The position numbers and the translations under genes were made by a program. 39,789 nucleotides of DNA, taken from assembly GCA_029260965.1 (NCBI GenBank), contig JAJDCG010000001.1, forward strand, positions 509,803-549,591. Reading direction: 5' to 3'. This DNA comes from Candidatus Levyibacteriota bacterium. GTDB taxonomy: Bacteria > Patescibacteriota > Microgenomatia > Levybacterales > UBA12049. The notes under the pieces are model-generated. The model had not been told where the DNA came from. It ran no database searches and was given only the letters and a program-made list of their open reading frames with translations. Positions 24,115 through 32,588 of this stretch are shown here, piece after piece. Each line of letters starts with the position of its first letter. Positions within the stretch are counted from its first letter, which is position 1.

Positions 24115-25451
24115 TCTCTGTTTTCTTTTTTGTTTCTTATTTCTTTTTTAACTATTTTTCCATCCTCATTTAGTGTGTAAACATATACTTCGCCGACTGC
24201 TATTTCAAGAGAAGAAATTTCGTCATCAGGTATGTCCTCCAAATATTTAACAAGTGCCCGGAGGCTGTTTCCATGTGCTGAGATTATCACATTTTTACCG
24301 CTTTTCAGTTTGGGCAAGATTATTGTTTCATAATATGGAATGACCCTGTGATAAACATCTTTCAGTGATTCACCATTTGGTAGCTGATAATCCCAGCTTC
24401 TTCTTATTTTTTGAAACATTTCATCTCCTACTTCACTTTTTATATCCCATTTGTTTTTTCCAGTATAGTCTCCATAATCACGCTCGTTAAGAGCCTGGTT
24501 TTCTAGAACTGGTACATGGATTTGCCCTTTGGATTTGAGAAGTTCACTTAGGGTTTGTTTGGCCCTTTTGAGTACTGATGTACATGCAAGGTCCAGCTTG
24601 ATATCTCTCAGATGAGAACCTGCGTCCCTTGCATCATCTCGGCCTTTATCGCTCAGATCAACATCTGTCCATCCTGTCCAGAGGCCGCGAGCATTCCAAA
24701 CAGATTGTCCATGTCTGACTAAAACAAGTTTTGTGTCATTCAAATTAGTTATAGGTTTTATATCTGTGACAAAAATATCAGTATCCTTAATTGCAAATTT
24801 AATAAGCTGTGGAAAGTGAAAATGTTCTTTTACTTTTTTCGCAATTTGAACCAGAGTCTTGGTTTGTTTATCTAAAATTATTTGTTCTGAAATCGGATTT
24901 AAATCAATTGTGGATATAGAACCTGTTATTTTTGTATTTAAGTCTTCCATTAGTATTAAAGCTTTTGGATTTGGGAGTTTGTTTATATTTGAAAGTAAGT
25001 TTTGGGGTGAAAAAGCATGACTCCAAAGTTTTCTTATTGCTTGAAAAAGCTTTTCCTCATTTTCAATATTGGTGATTGCTTCGTCAGATAATTGATCAAT
25101 AAGATTTATAGAATTGTCGGTTCTCTTTAAATTTTGAAAAGAGCTCAGCAGTAATGTTTTTAATTTCAGAGGAAAAAATTCATCTTGTATTAATTTTTGA
25201 ATGTGGTTTGAAACTTGGGATACTGATTCGTGTTTTTTAAAATGGATCGTTGAGAGAAGAAGTTTAATTTTTGGGTTTAGATTGTTTGATTGAAAAAAAA
25301 GTTCATATGCACTAGTGGTCACGACGAACCCATCAGGAATTTTTACTTCCAAATCAGCTATCCTTGATAAGGCGTAAGCGTAATCTCCGATAAGTCTTTT
25401 GTCTTCTCTTACTGCATTTTTTAGTTTTACAATCAATACTTCTTCTGTCAT
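24111..25451 (-). CDS. Fusion: degenerate PEP-synthase-type N-terminal domain + phosphoglycerate mutase
   Basis: 446 aa from the second ATG (25451), which lies 8 nt after a CATAAT -10 box; the track start is one codon earlier. Residues 241-447 (track numbering) are a GpmA-type phosphoglycerate mutase: LVLVRHGQSVWNARGLWTGWTDVDLS with catalytic His248, NERDYGDYTG and SAHGNSLRAL. It interconverts 3- and 2-phosphoglycerate in glycolysis. Residues 1-240 resemble the nucleotide-binding N-terminal domain of PEP synthase/pyruvate phosphate dikinase: KIPDGFVVTTSAYELF at the start, an IRKLWSHAFSPQNL block, and IFVTDIKPITN at the end. The RSSA-type ATP-site motifs are not visible, so this half is probably inactive or regulatory. 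I know of no described fusion of this kind. Confidence 0.75.
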   Translation of the reverse strand: MTEEVLIVKLKNAVREDKRLIGDYAYALSRIADLEVKIPDGFVVTTSAYELFFQSNNLNPKIKLLLSTIHFKKHESVSQVSNHIQKLIQDEFFPLKLKTLLLSSFQNLKRTDNSINLIDQLSDEAITNIENEEKLFQAIRKLWSHAFSPQNLLSNINKLPNPKALILMEDLNTKITGSISTIDLNPISEQIILDKQTKTLVQIAKKVKEHFHFPQLIKFAIKDTDIFVTDIKPITNLNDTKLVLVRHGQSVWNARGLWTGWTDVDLSDKGRDDARDAGSHLRDIKLDLACTSVLKRAKQTLSELLKSKGQIHVPVLENQALNERDYGDYTGKNKWDIKSEVGDEMFQKIRRSWDYQLPNGESLKDVYHRVIPYYETIILPKLKSGKNVIISAHGNSLRALVKYLEDIPDDEISSLEIAVGEVYVYTLNEDGKIVKKEIRNKKENRD

Positions 25452-25459
25452 CATTATCC

Positions 25460-25488
25460 ATTATGAGTAAATAAATTTTTAAATTCAA
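25460..25488 (-). promoter_or_regulatory. Predicted promoter of the fusion gene
   Basis: Minus strand TTGAAT (25483-25488), 17-bp spacer, CATAAT (25460-25465). First ATG 5 nt, second ATG 8 nt after the -10, favouring the second as a leaderless start. Confidence 0.5.
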
Positions 25489-25508
25489 CTCATAGGTGGT
25501 TATTTTAA

Positions 25509-25537
25509 TTGACAAGCAGGCTGATAATTCGTATAGT
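25509..25537 (+). promoter_or_regulatory. Predicted promoter of the pilus operon
   Basis: Perfect TTGACA (25509-25514), 17-bp spacer, TATAGT (25532-25537); the first ATG is 14 nt downstream. It is the only good promoter I see before the run of pilus genes to about 34745, most of which overlap or nearly touch. Confidence 0.7.
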
Positions 25538-25551
25538 AATTAGGTACCTTT

Positions 25552-25947
25552 ATGTCTATGAACAATAATGATATGGCTAAATTTAGAGAGCTTTTCCTGC
25601 AGACAGCGAGTGCGTATATTGAAGAAATAAAAAGCAATTTTTTAGAGTATTTAGAGGATAAAAGTAATATGACTGTAGTTGAAAATATTTTTGTTGCATC
25701 TCATTCTTTAGCAGGGCAAAGCTCAATGATGGGATATGTGGGGATTGCTAGTTTTGCAAGTGTGGTGGAAAATATTTTTAGAGCGAAAAAAAACCAGAAT
25801 AGAGAGGTAACAGATGAAGAGATAAATCTCATAAAAAGTGCTCTCGAAAAAGTAAATCAATCATTAGTGAGAATAAAAGATGGAGATGACGAAATCAAAA
25901 TTACTGATGAAATTTCAAGACTTAGGGATATAGTAGGTATTCAATAA
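25552..25947 (+). CDS. HPt (histidine phosphotransfer) domain protein
   Basis: 131 aa, all helical. The HPt motif is ASHSLAGQSSMMGYVGIASFASVVE, with phospho-accepting His51 (compare HTLKGSSGMMGF in CheA P1-like domains). The usual Lys after the His-x-Leu is Ala here. Helices before (about 8-35) and after (about 85-115) complete a four-helix bundle. It would relay phosphate between a histidine kinase and a receiver, or act as a docking module. It is followed one base later by a receiver protein and then pilus motor genes, so it likely controls pilus activity (inference). No histidine kinase is encoded in the window. Confidence 0.82.
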   Translation: MSMNNNDMAKFRELFLQTASAYIEEIKSNFLEYLEDKSNMTVVENIFVASHSLAGQSSMMGYVGIASFASVVENIFRAKKNQNREVTDEEINLIKSALEKVNQSLVRIKDGDDEIKITDEISRLRDIVGIQ

Positions 25948-25948
25948 T

Positions 25949-26323
25949 ATGAAAATTTTAATAATAGAAGACGATAAATTTTTCCGCGAGTTCTATGTTC
26001 ACAAATTAAAAGGAAAAGGGGTTGATGTTGATTCTGCTACTGATGGGGTTGAGGGTCTAGCAAAGATTCAGTCTTTTTCGCCTGATATTATCCTCCTTGA
26101 TCTTATTATGCCAAACAAGGATGGTTTTGAGGTATTGAAAGAGATGGCAGCACAGAACCTAGTCGACCAGATTCCTGTATTAATTTTTTCAACTCTCGCA
26201 CAGCAGTCAGATGTTGATAAAATAAAACAACTTGGCGCTGCAGAATATGTAGATAAGAGCTTTTTTGATTTTGACAAATTATTTGTTCGAATTACCGAAC
26301 TTTATAATGCAAAACATGCATAA
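25949..26323 (+). CDS. CheY-like response regulator receiver protein
   Basis: 124 aa single receiver domain with no output domain. Acidic pocket Asp8/Asp9, phospho-acceptor Asp51 in IILLDLIMPNKDGF, switch Ser81/Thr82 in LIFSTL and Lys103 in YVDKS: all functional residues are present. It follows the HPt gene directly and precedes pilB by 8 bp. Comparable single receivers (PilG/PilH type) regulate twitching motors elsewhere; here the same role is inferred from position. Cytoplasmic. Confidence 0.92.
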   Translation: MKILIIEDDKFFREFYVHKLKGKGVDVDSATDGVEGLAKIQSFSPDIILLDLIMPNKDGFEVLKEMAAQNLVDQIPVLIFSTLAQQSDVDKIKQLGAAEYVDKSFFDFDKLFVRITELYNAKHA

Positions 26324-26331
26324 GCCTGCCC

Positions 26332-28017
26332 ATGGTTATCACAGATGAACAGCTTAAAAAGCTTATTGTTGATGTAGGACTTCTCGATGAAGCAAAGCTT
26401 GCTGAAGTCGAAAAGTACGCTAAGAATTCAGATCTACCTCTTTATGATGCTTTAATTGAAAAGGATATTGCAACTGATGAGAATCTTGGAATTATAGTTT
26501 CAGACTATCTTAAAATCCCCTTCATCGTTCTCGGAAAAATCTCTATTCCAGAAAATGCGTTCAAGATCATACCAGAACGTATTGCCAGAAAATATAAAGT
26601 GATTCCTTTTGAACGTGGTCATGAGGGTGTGAAGTTGGCAATGGTTGACCCTAGTAATAAGCTCATACAGGAGACAATAGAGCACAAGACCGGTGAAAAG
26701 GTAATTCCCTACATGGCAACGGAAAGAGATATTTACGGCAAGTTGTTTATTTACAGAAAAGATCTTCAAAAAACATTTGATGTACTGGTTAATGAGCAAC
26801 TTAAAAATGTAGGAAAGAAAGGAGCAGGTGATGCGCCAATTGCAAAGATTGTTGACTTGATTATTAAATATGCATATCAAGACTTGACTTCAGATATTCA
26901 TATCGAACCAGAGGATAAGGATACCCTGGTGAGGTTCCGAATAGATGGAGTTCTTCATGATGTGCTTTATCTTCCTAAAAAATATCACGAACAAGTGGTA
27001 ACAAGAATAAAGGTATTATCATCTCTGCGTACTGATGAGCACTTGGCGCCTCAGGATGGAAAAATGAGCATGGATCTTGAAGAGGAACGTCTTGATATTA
27101 GGATTTCTATACTTCCTATTGTTTATGGAGAAAAAGTCGTTATGAGGCTTCTAGCATCTCACTTTAGGCAATTTTCTTTGGTAGATTTGGGTATGACTCC
27201 AGAGGATCTTCAGAAAGTTAATAATGGCTTTTCGAAATCATTTGGTATGGTTCTCTCAACTGGACCAACAGGCTCAGGTAAAACTACATCTATTTATTCC
27301 ATTCTCAAGATTGTCAATACTAGGGAAAAAAATATAACTACAATTGAAGATCCAGTAGAATATCGTATCAAAGGCGTTAATCAAATTCAAACAAACAAAA
27401 AGGCAGAGCTTACCTTCGCATCAGGACTACGTTCAATTCTTAGACAGGATCCAAATATTATTTTTGTTGGTGAGATAAGAGATAGCGAGACTGCGGGCAT
27501 TGCTGTCAATGCAGCCCTTACTGGACATTTGGTTTTATCAACTCTACACACAAATGATGCATCGGGAGCTCTTCCTCGTCTGATAGACATGAAGGTTGAG
27601 CCATTTTTGGTAGCATCAACGGTGAATGTCATAATCGCTCAGCGGTTGATCAGAAAGATCTGTGAAATGTGCAAAGCATCAATTGACATAACAAAAGAAC
27701 AGCTTTTGAAAAACTTTCCTGAGTCAGTCATCGGAAAATATTTTGGCGATAAGGAAACTCCTCGGATTTATAAAGGAAGTGGCTGCGCTGTATGTCATGG
27801 TGCTGGGTATGCAGGTAGGATCGGTATATTTGAAGTTCTTGAAGTTTCACCAGAAATTAAGAAATTGATTAGCGAAAAAAATGATGCTAATGCAATACTT
27901 AATCAGGCAATGCAGGAAGGAATGGATACAATGCTTGATGATGGCATGAAAAAGATTATAAAAGGTCTTACAACAATTGAGGAAGTACTCAGGGTTACAA
28001 AGATTGAAACGCTTTAG
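26332..28017 (+). CDS. pilB: Type IV pilus assembly ATPase PilB/GspE
   Basis: 561 aa. N-terminal MshEN-like domain (about 1-150: 'DIATDENLGIIVSDYLKIPFI'), then the secretion-ATPase core with Walker A GPTGSGKTT near 310-318, the Asp box before it (SDIHIEPEDKDTLVRFRIDG), Walker B IIFVGEIRDSETA near 375 and the His box LVLSTLHTND. A C-terminal zinc module has CEMC (about 444) and CAVCHGAGYAGR (about 484). Hexameric cytoplasmic motor that extends pili. Full length. No PilT-type retraction ATPase is found in the window. Confidence 0.96.
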   Translation: MVITDEQLKKLIVDVGLLDEAKLAEVEKYAKNSDLPLYDALIEKDIATDENLGIIVSDYLKIPFIVLGKISIPENAFKIIPERIARKYKVIPFERGHEGVKLAMVDPSNKLIQETIEHKTGEKVIPYMATERDIYGKLFIYRKDLQKTFDVLVNEQLKNVGKKGAGDAPIAKIVDLIIKYAYQDLTSDIHIEPEDKDTLVRFRIDGVLHDVLYLPKKYHEQVVTRIKVLSSLRTDEHLAPQDGKMSMDLEEERLDIRISILPIVYGEKVVMRLLASHFRQFSLVDLGMTPEDLQKVNNGFSKSFGMVLSTGPTGSGKTTSIYSILKIVNTREKNITTIEDPVEYRIKGVNQIQTNKKAELTFASGLRSILRQDPNIIFVGEIRDSETAGIAVNAALTGHLVLSTLHTNDASGALPRLIDMKVEPFLVASTVNVIIAQRLIRKICEMCKASIDITKEQLLKNFPESVIGKYFGDKETPRIYKGSGCAVCHGAGYAGRIGIFEVLEVSPEIKKLISEKNDANAILNQAMQEGMDTMLDDGMKKIIKGLTTIEEVLRVTKIETL

Positions 28018-28028
28018 TATATAAAAAT

Positions 28029-29078
28029 ATGAATACAAAAAATATTGGTTTTTCGATTAAAGAAAAAATGACACTTCTTAGCAACATGCAAACCATGTTG
28101 TCAGCTGGTATACCAATTCTAGAAACAGTTGATTCTCTTCATGAAGACGCAAAAGGAAATGTAAAAAAATTTCTTGTTGTCTTGAAAAATGACTTGATTC
28201 AGGGGCAAAAAGTTGCGTCAACATTAGCGAAATTTCCAAAAGTATTTGATAAAGTTACTGTTAATATCATAAAAGCTTCTGAAGAAGCTGGAAATCTCGA
28301 TACCGCACTTTCAGACATAAAAGATAATATTAAGAAACAATCTGAGTTTAATGACAAGATAAAATCTGCCCTTATTTATCCCATGTTTATAATGGTTGTT
28401 TTTACAATTGTTTTTACATTGATTCTTGTAGTGGTTATACCAAAGATTTCTGGAGTTTTTAAAAGTCTTCAGGTCACGCTCCCGCTTCCTACGAAAATTA
28501 TGATTGCAATGTCTGATGCACTAGTGACCAAACCCATTCCTATCGCTCTTTCTGTCTTTATCATAATATCAATTATTGTTTTCGCGTATAAAAAAAGTAA
28601 AAAAGTTTTTATAGAAGTTTTGACATCATTTCCTTTAATTTCGCAATTGGCAATTCAAGCAGATCTAACTCGTTTTACGAGAAGTCTTTATCTCCTGTTA
28701 TCAGCAGGTCTTCCTATTACAAACGCGCTTGAGCTTACCCAAGAAGTTGTAGTGAAAGAAAAAGTAAGGAGAGTTATTATTCATACAAAAAATTTAGTTT
28801 TTGGAGGGAAAAGATTGTCCGAGGGTCTAAAGGATCACAAAGAAGTTATCCCTGCAATAATGATAAAAATTATTGAAGCCGGTGAACGTACGGGAACACT
28901 TGATAAGTCGATGCAGGACATATCTGATTATTTAGATTACGAGGTTTCAAATAGTCTAAAGACACTAACTGCATTTATAGAACCTTTGCTTCTTGTTGTC
29001 ATTGGGGGTCTAATAGGTGGGATGATGATGGCTATTATATCACCAATCTACGGAGTTATCGGACAGGTAGGGAGATGA
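28029..29078 (+). CDS. pilC: Type IV pilus inner-membrane platform protein PilC/GspF
   Basis: 349 aa with two GspF repeats. First cytoplasmic helical domain (about 10-115: MLSAGIPILETVDSL ... ASEEAGNLDTAL), membrane helix about 117-137, second helix about 165-185, second domain (LLSAGLPITNALELTQ ... IEAGERTGTLDKSM) and a last membrane helix (about 315-335, LLLVVIGGLIGGMMMAII). It couples the PilB motor to the pilin base. The gene is slightly shorter than the usual 400 aa because the N-terminus is trimmed. Its stop overlaps the next start (ATGA). Confidence 0.95.
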   Translation: MNTKNIGFSIKEKMTLLSNMQTMLSAGIPILETVDSLHEDAKGNVKKFLVVLKNDLIQGQKVASTLAKFPKVFDKVTVNIIKASEEAGNLDTALSDIKDNIKKQSEFNDKIKSALIYPMFIMVVFTIVFTLILVVVIPKISGVFKSLQVTLPLPTKIMIAMSDALVTKPIPIALSVFIIISIIVFAYKKSKKVFIEVLTSFPLISQLAIQADLTRFTRSLYLLLSAGLPITNALELTQEVVVKEKVRRVIIHTKNLVFGGKRLSEGLKDHKEVIPAIMIKIIEAGERTGTLDKSMQDISDYLDYEVSNSLKTLTAFIEPLLLVVIGGLIGGMMMAIISPIYGVIGQVGR

Positions 29079-29587
29079 GTGTTATCAATAATTCAAAATT
29101 CATGATTAAAAATTTTAAAGGATTTACTCTTGTGGAAACAATAGTTGTAATGGGTATAATTGCAGCCCTCACAGGGTTGGGGACAATCAACTTGATAGGA
29201 GCCAAAAGGTCAGCAGACGTATCCGCAAGCGTAAATGTTCTTATTGCAGATTTGAAATCTCAGCAGTCAAGGACAATGAGTGGTGATACTGAATCAGGTT
29301 TGGTAATTGATGATTATGGAGTTTATTTTGCCACCCGTGAATATACTTTATTTAGAGGGGCTGATTTCGTAAGTAGTGACCCGGCTTCGCATTTTGTGGT
29401 GGAGTTGTCACAAGGAATTGTCTTTTCAGACTTAAACATTCAAGATTCTCAAGTTATTTTTGAGAAGGGAAGCGGAGAAGTTGTCGATTATTCAGCAACT
29501 GAGAATAGTATTACTTTGTCTGATCCTGTCGGGAATGAAAAAACTGTTTTGATAAATAGCCTGGGATCAATCACGGAAGTTAATTGA
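29075..29587 (+). CDS. Type IV pseudopilin (GspH/FimT-like)
   Basis: 170 aa. Class III prepilin leader ending in a Gly followed by FTLVETIVVMGIIAALTGLGTI: cleavage after the Gly, Glu at mature position 5, then the hydrophobic helix. The C-terminal globular region is beta-rich with GLVIDDYGVYF and SRT-like motifs reminiscent of GspH/FimT pseudopilins. Translationally coupled to pilC and 4 bp before the next pseudopilin, so it belongs to the minor-pilin priming complex. Subclass assignment is moderate. Confidence 0.85.
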   Translation: MSVINNSKFMIKNFKGFTLVETIVVMGIIAALTGLGTINLIGAKRSADVSASVNVLIADLKSQQSRTMSGDTESGLVIDDYGVYFATREYTLFRGADFVSSDPASHFVVELSQGIVFSDLNIQDSQVIFEKGSGEVVDYSATENSITLSDPVGNEKTVLINSLGSITEVN

Positions 29588-29591
29588 TAGC

Positions 29592-31643
29592 ATGATAGAT
29601 TTTTTGAAAATTAGTAAATTTAAAGACAAGAAAGGCTCTACAGGTCAGACGTTTATTGAGTTGATAATAATTATGGGGCTTGCAGTCCTGATAATTCCTG
29701 CGATAACCTCAGGTCTTATTAGTTCAAGGGAGGGTACCCCGCAACAGGAAAATAGACTTCAAGCAGCATCTATTCTTAAGGAGACCGAGTCAGCTGTGAG
29801 AAGCATCAAGAATGAAAGCTGGCTCAACTTTGATGCAGTTGTGGCTGGTGATCCCTATCATCCTCAGATTGCAGGTACATCATGGAGTCTTGTGGCTGGT
29901 GGTGATACTCTCGGAGGAGTTTATGATAGAGAGGTAGTAGTTAGTGATGTATATAGAGATGCCTCAGGTTCAATAGTGCAAACAGGTGGAGTTCTTGATC
30001 CTTCAACAAAAAAAGTTGATATTCGTATTGAATGGTCAAATCCTCGCCCATCTGAATTGGAATCTACTATATTTTTAACTAGAACAAAAAATGATACATT
30101 TGTTCAGACCCTTGATAGTGATTTTAACCCTGGAGATTTTATCGAAACTGTTGTGACTAATAATTCAAATGGGGAGGTTGAGCTAAATCAATCTTTTGGA
30201 ACAGCTGATTGGTGTAAGCCTCAGGATTCTCAAATTGCCAAATTGACACTTCCCAAGCCTGGTAACGCAATATATATTCCGTCAATCGGTTCGGCACAGA
30301 TAGCAACAGGAGATGGTGGCTCTGGGGAATCTCTTGTGGATGTAGATATCGCATTTTCTCCCCCACCTGCTCCTCCGAATGCAACAATTGATGGCACCTA
30401 CATAGGAAATTATCAGACCAATGCTATTTTTAGTGATGGAAATTATGCTTATTTAGCCATAAATGGTAGTAGTAAGCAGGTGAGAATTCTAAATGTTTCT
30501 TCAAAACCTTATACAGAAGTAGGGACAATCACTCTTCCCAGCAATACAAACGCAAACGGAATTTATGTAGATGGCAACACAGCCTATGTTACAAGTAATG
30601 ACGTTTTATATAAAGTTAATGTTACAAATAAGAATGGATCACATACGCCAAGTAACTCTGTAGCAATGAAAGCCCAATTTTGGTTTGAGGATGTTATAGC
30701 CAGGCAAGTGGTAGTCAGAGAGGACCGTGTTTTTGTAGCAGTGGAAGGAACTCTCTTCGGTCTACAAATTTTCAAAACAAATGATTTAAGTCTATTCGGT
30801 GTTTCCAAACCTACGGTAAAGCAGTTGCCAGAAGGGTTGTATGTTAATGAGGATGGATCAAGAGCATATATTGCTTTCAGTGGTGGGAGCGGACTTTTTC
30901 AAAAGGGATTTTTTATTCTCAACACAATTCCGACCAGAAAGGAATCTGTATGGATTCCTGGATTTGCGTTTTATTATCATCATATAGTTGGGAGTTACAA
31001 TACCAAGGCTACAATTCCTCGAGGTATGACACTTGCACCAGGAAATGCAAATAGAGCGCTTATCGGAGGAATAGGGGGAACATATCAGTATCATGTTGTT
31101 GATATTTCCAATGAATCAAAGCCTGTTTTTTGTGGGGGACTAAATATCCCACAAGGCGTTACAGGAGTTGCTGGTGCACTTGATCAATACACAAATGTGT
31201 ATTCATATCTTCTGACAGGTTCGGGGAATAAAGAGTTGAGGATTATTCAGGGAGGTGCAGGAGGAGGCGGTGGTGGAGGCTACTCTCCATCCGGAACTTT
31301 CACTGGAGATACATTTGATGCAGGAGAAAAATCAGCTTTCAATAGATTTGAGGCAACTATTAGTGAGCCTGTTAATACTGAAATCAAAATGCATGTTGCG
31401 GTTGGGCCTGATGGAGCAGCAGGTTGTGATCCTGCAGTTTTATCATACGTGGGTCCAGATGGTACCTCAAGCACGTACTTTACTCCAAATGGTTCTGTGA
31501 TTGCAGGTTCTATCCCGATGGGCGTATTGGCTGGATATTATGAGAATCCGGAAAGATGCTTTGGTTATAAAGTTTATTTTGAAACAAGCACGTCTACATC
31601 TACGCCTGTATTTGAGGATATTGTTGTCAATTATTCACAATAA
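29592..31643 (+). CDS. Large pseudopilin with beta-propeller-like region (putative tip adhesin)
   Basis: 683 aa. Prepilin-like start: leader to Gly18, then QTFIELIIIMGLAVLIIPAI with Glu at position 5 of the mature form (PilV/GspI-like). A pseudopilin-type globular part runs to about 175. Residues about 205-555 form repeated strand motifs of LVIVD/propeller type (NAIFSDGNYAYLAING, GIYVDGNTAYVTSNDVLYKV, GLYVNEDGSRAYIAFSGG, ending ELRIIQGG). A glycine linker (GGAGGGGGGG) leads to a C-terminal beta domain (about 570-683) with two cysteines. I infer a pilus-tip subunit displaying a binding propeller, comparable in idea to PilY1 but on a pilin stem. Propeller call is by eye. Confidence 0.72.
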   Translation: MIDFLKISKFKDKKGSTGQTFIELIIIMGLAVLIIPAITSGLISSREGTPQQENRLQAASILKETESAVRSIKNESWLNFDAVVAGDPYHPQIAGTSWSLVAGGDTLGGVYDREVVVSDVYRDASGSIVQTGGVLDPSTKKVDIRIEWSNPRPSELESTIFLTRTKNDTFVQTLDSDFNPGDFIETVVTNNSNGEVELNQSFGTADWCKPQDSQIAKLTLPKPGNAIYIPSIGSAQIATGDGGSGESLVDVDIAFSPPPAPPNATIDGTYIGNYQTNAIFSDGNYAYLAINGSSKQVRILNVSSKPYTEVGTITLPSNTNANGIYVDGNTAYVTSNDVLYKVNVTNKNGSHTPSNSVAMKAQFWFEDVIARQVVVREDRVFVAVEGTLFGLQIFKTNDLSLFGVSKPTVKQLPEGLYVNEDGSRAYIAFSGGSGLFQKGFFILNTIPTRKESVWIPGFAFYYHHIVGSYNTKATIPRGMTLAPGNANRALIGGIGGTYQYHVVDISNESKPVFCGGLNIPQGVTGVAGALDQYTNVYSYLLTGSGNKELRIIQGGAGGGGGGGYSPSGTFTGDTFDAGEKSAFNRFEATISEPVNTEIKMHVAVGPDGAAGCDPAVLSYVGPDGTSSTYFTPNGSVIAGSIPMGVLAGYYENPERCFGYKVYFETSTSTSTPVFEDIVVNYSQ

Positions 31644-32587
31644 TGAAAATAAATAAGTTATTTTTTATTAATTTATATAAAAAAATATTGAGCGACAGGT
31701 TAATTCTCCTGCTTGTTATTTTGGGAGTTATTAGTTTAACCGCTTCAATTATACTCCTCTCAGGAGAGGGAGATGAAAATGTAATAGATAGGAGAACTCC
31801 CAGTTCAAATAGAGTTGGTGACAGTTCAGATGTGTCTCCCACAAAATCTCCTTTTAATTTGTTTGGTTTGTTGAATAATTCGGCGAGTGAAGATGATAAA
31901 AAAAATGAAACGCAGGCAAATAAACAGGCACTTACAAATATTTCCAATGGTAACCCATCCGCCTCCGTTCCATCCTACATAACTTTGGTTAATTCAGGTG
32001 GTTCAGTCACAACACAACCTCTTTCAAGTAGTGGTGTCACAAGTACGTTACAGGGATCGATAAACCCAAACAGCAGCATTCAGCAAGGTGTTGATAGTAG
32101 TAGTGACGATAATATTGCGATAAAATTTGAAGTTCCTAATGGAGGAAGCTTTACTTATATACCTCCTGGAACACCAAATGCTGAGATAAAATGGGGAAGA
32201 TACAAAAATGAAGTTTATAATTACGCACTTAATTATCCAATTAATTGGCAGCAGGAGTTTGCGATTGATAATGAGGGTCATGAATTGCTTACACTTTACC
32301 CACCTGGAGTTGATACTAATAACCCAAATAGTCCATTTATAGCTTTTGCTTTTTCTTCACTATTTGACATTGTCGGCACGCATCTTGAGGATGGATTTGC
32401 AACCAGCATAGTTGTTGATGGCCAGAAAGGAAATCTTTATACAGATGGTGAAATAGGTTTCAGCTATATTACTTCGTTTATAAACTATTTGGATGGTTCA
32501 TTTGGCTTGACTGCAAGCAAAAGCGATGAAACATTTGCATATATTTATTATTACATGATTAATTCAATTGATTTTAATACAAAATAA
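31643..32587 (+). CDS. Pilus-locus membrane-anchored protein of unknown function
   Basis: 314 aa. Basic N-terminus, one membrane helix (about 20-42, LLLVILGVISLTASIILL), a long Ser/Thr/Asn/Pro-rich low-complexity linker (about 45-165), then a compact C-terminal domain (about 180-312) with WGRYKNEVYNYALNYPINW and later FGLTASKSDETFAYIYYYM. The 'YSLNYPxxW' beginning recalls PsbP-like or surface beta-sandwich domains, but I do not claim homology. It has no prepilin motif. Shares one base with the preceding stop codon. Probably exposed outside the membrane and part of the pilus machinery by position only. Confidence 0.7.
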   Translation: MKINKLFFINLYKKILSDRLILLLVILGVISLTASIILLSGEGDENVIDRRTPSSNRVGDSSDVSPTKSPFNLFGLLNNSASEDDKKNETQANKQALTNISNGNPSASVPSYITLVNSGGSVTTQPLSSSGVTSTLQGSINPNSSIQQGVDSSSDDNIAIKFEVPNGGSFTYIPPGTPNAEIKWGRYKNEVYNYALNYPINWQQEFAIDNEGHELLTLYPPGVDTNNPNSPFIAFAFSSLFDIVGTHLEDGFATSIVVDGQKGNLYTDGEIGFSYITSFINYLDGSFGLTASKSDETFAYIYYYMINSIDFNTK

Positions 32588-32588
32588 C

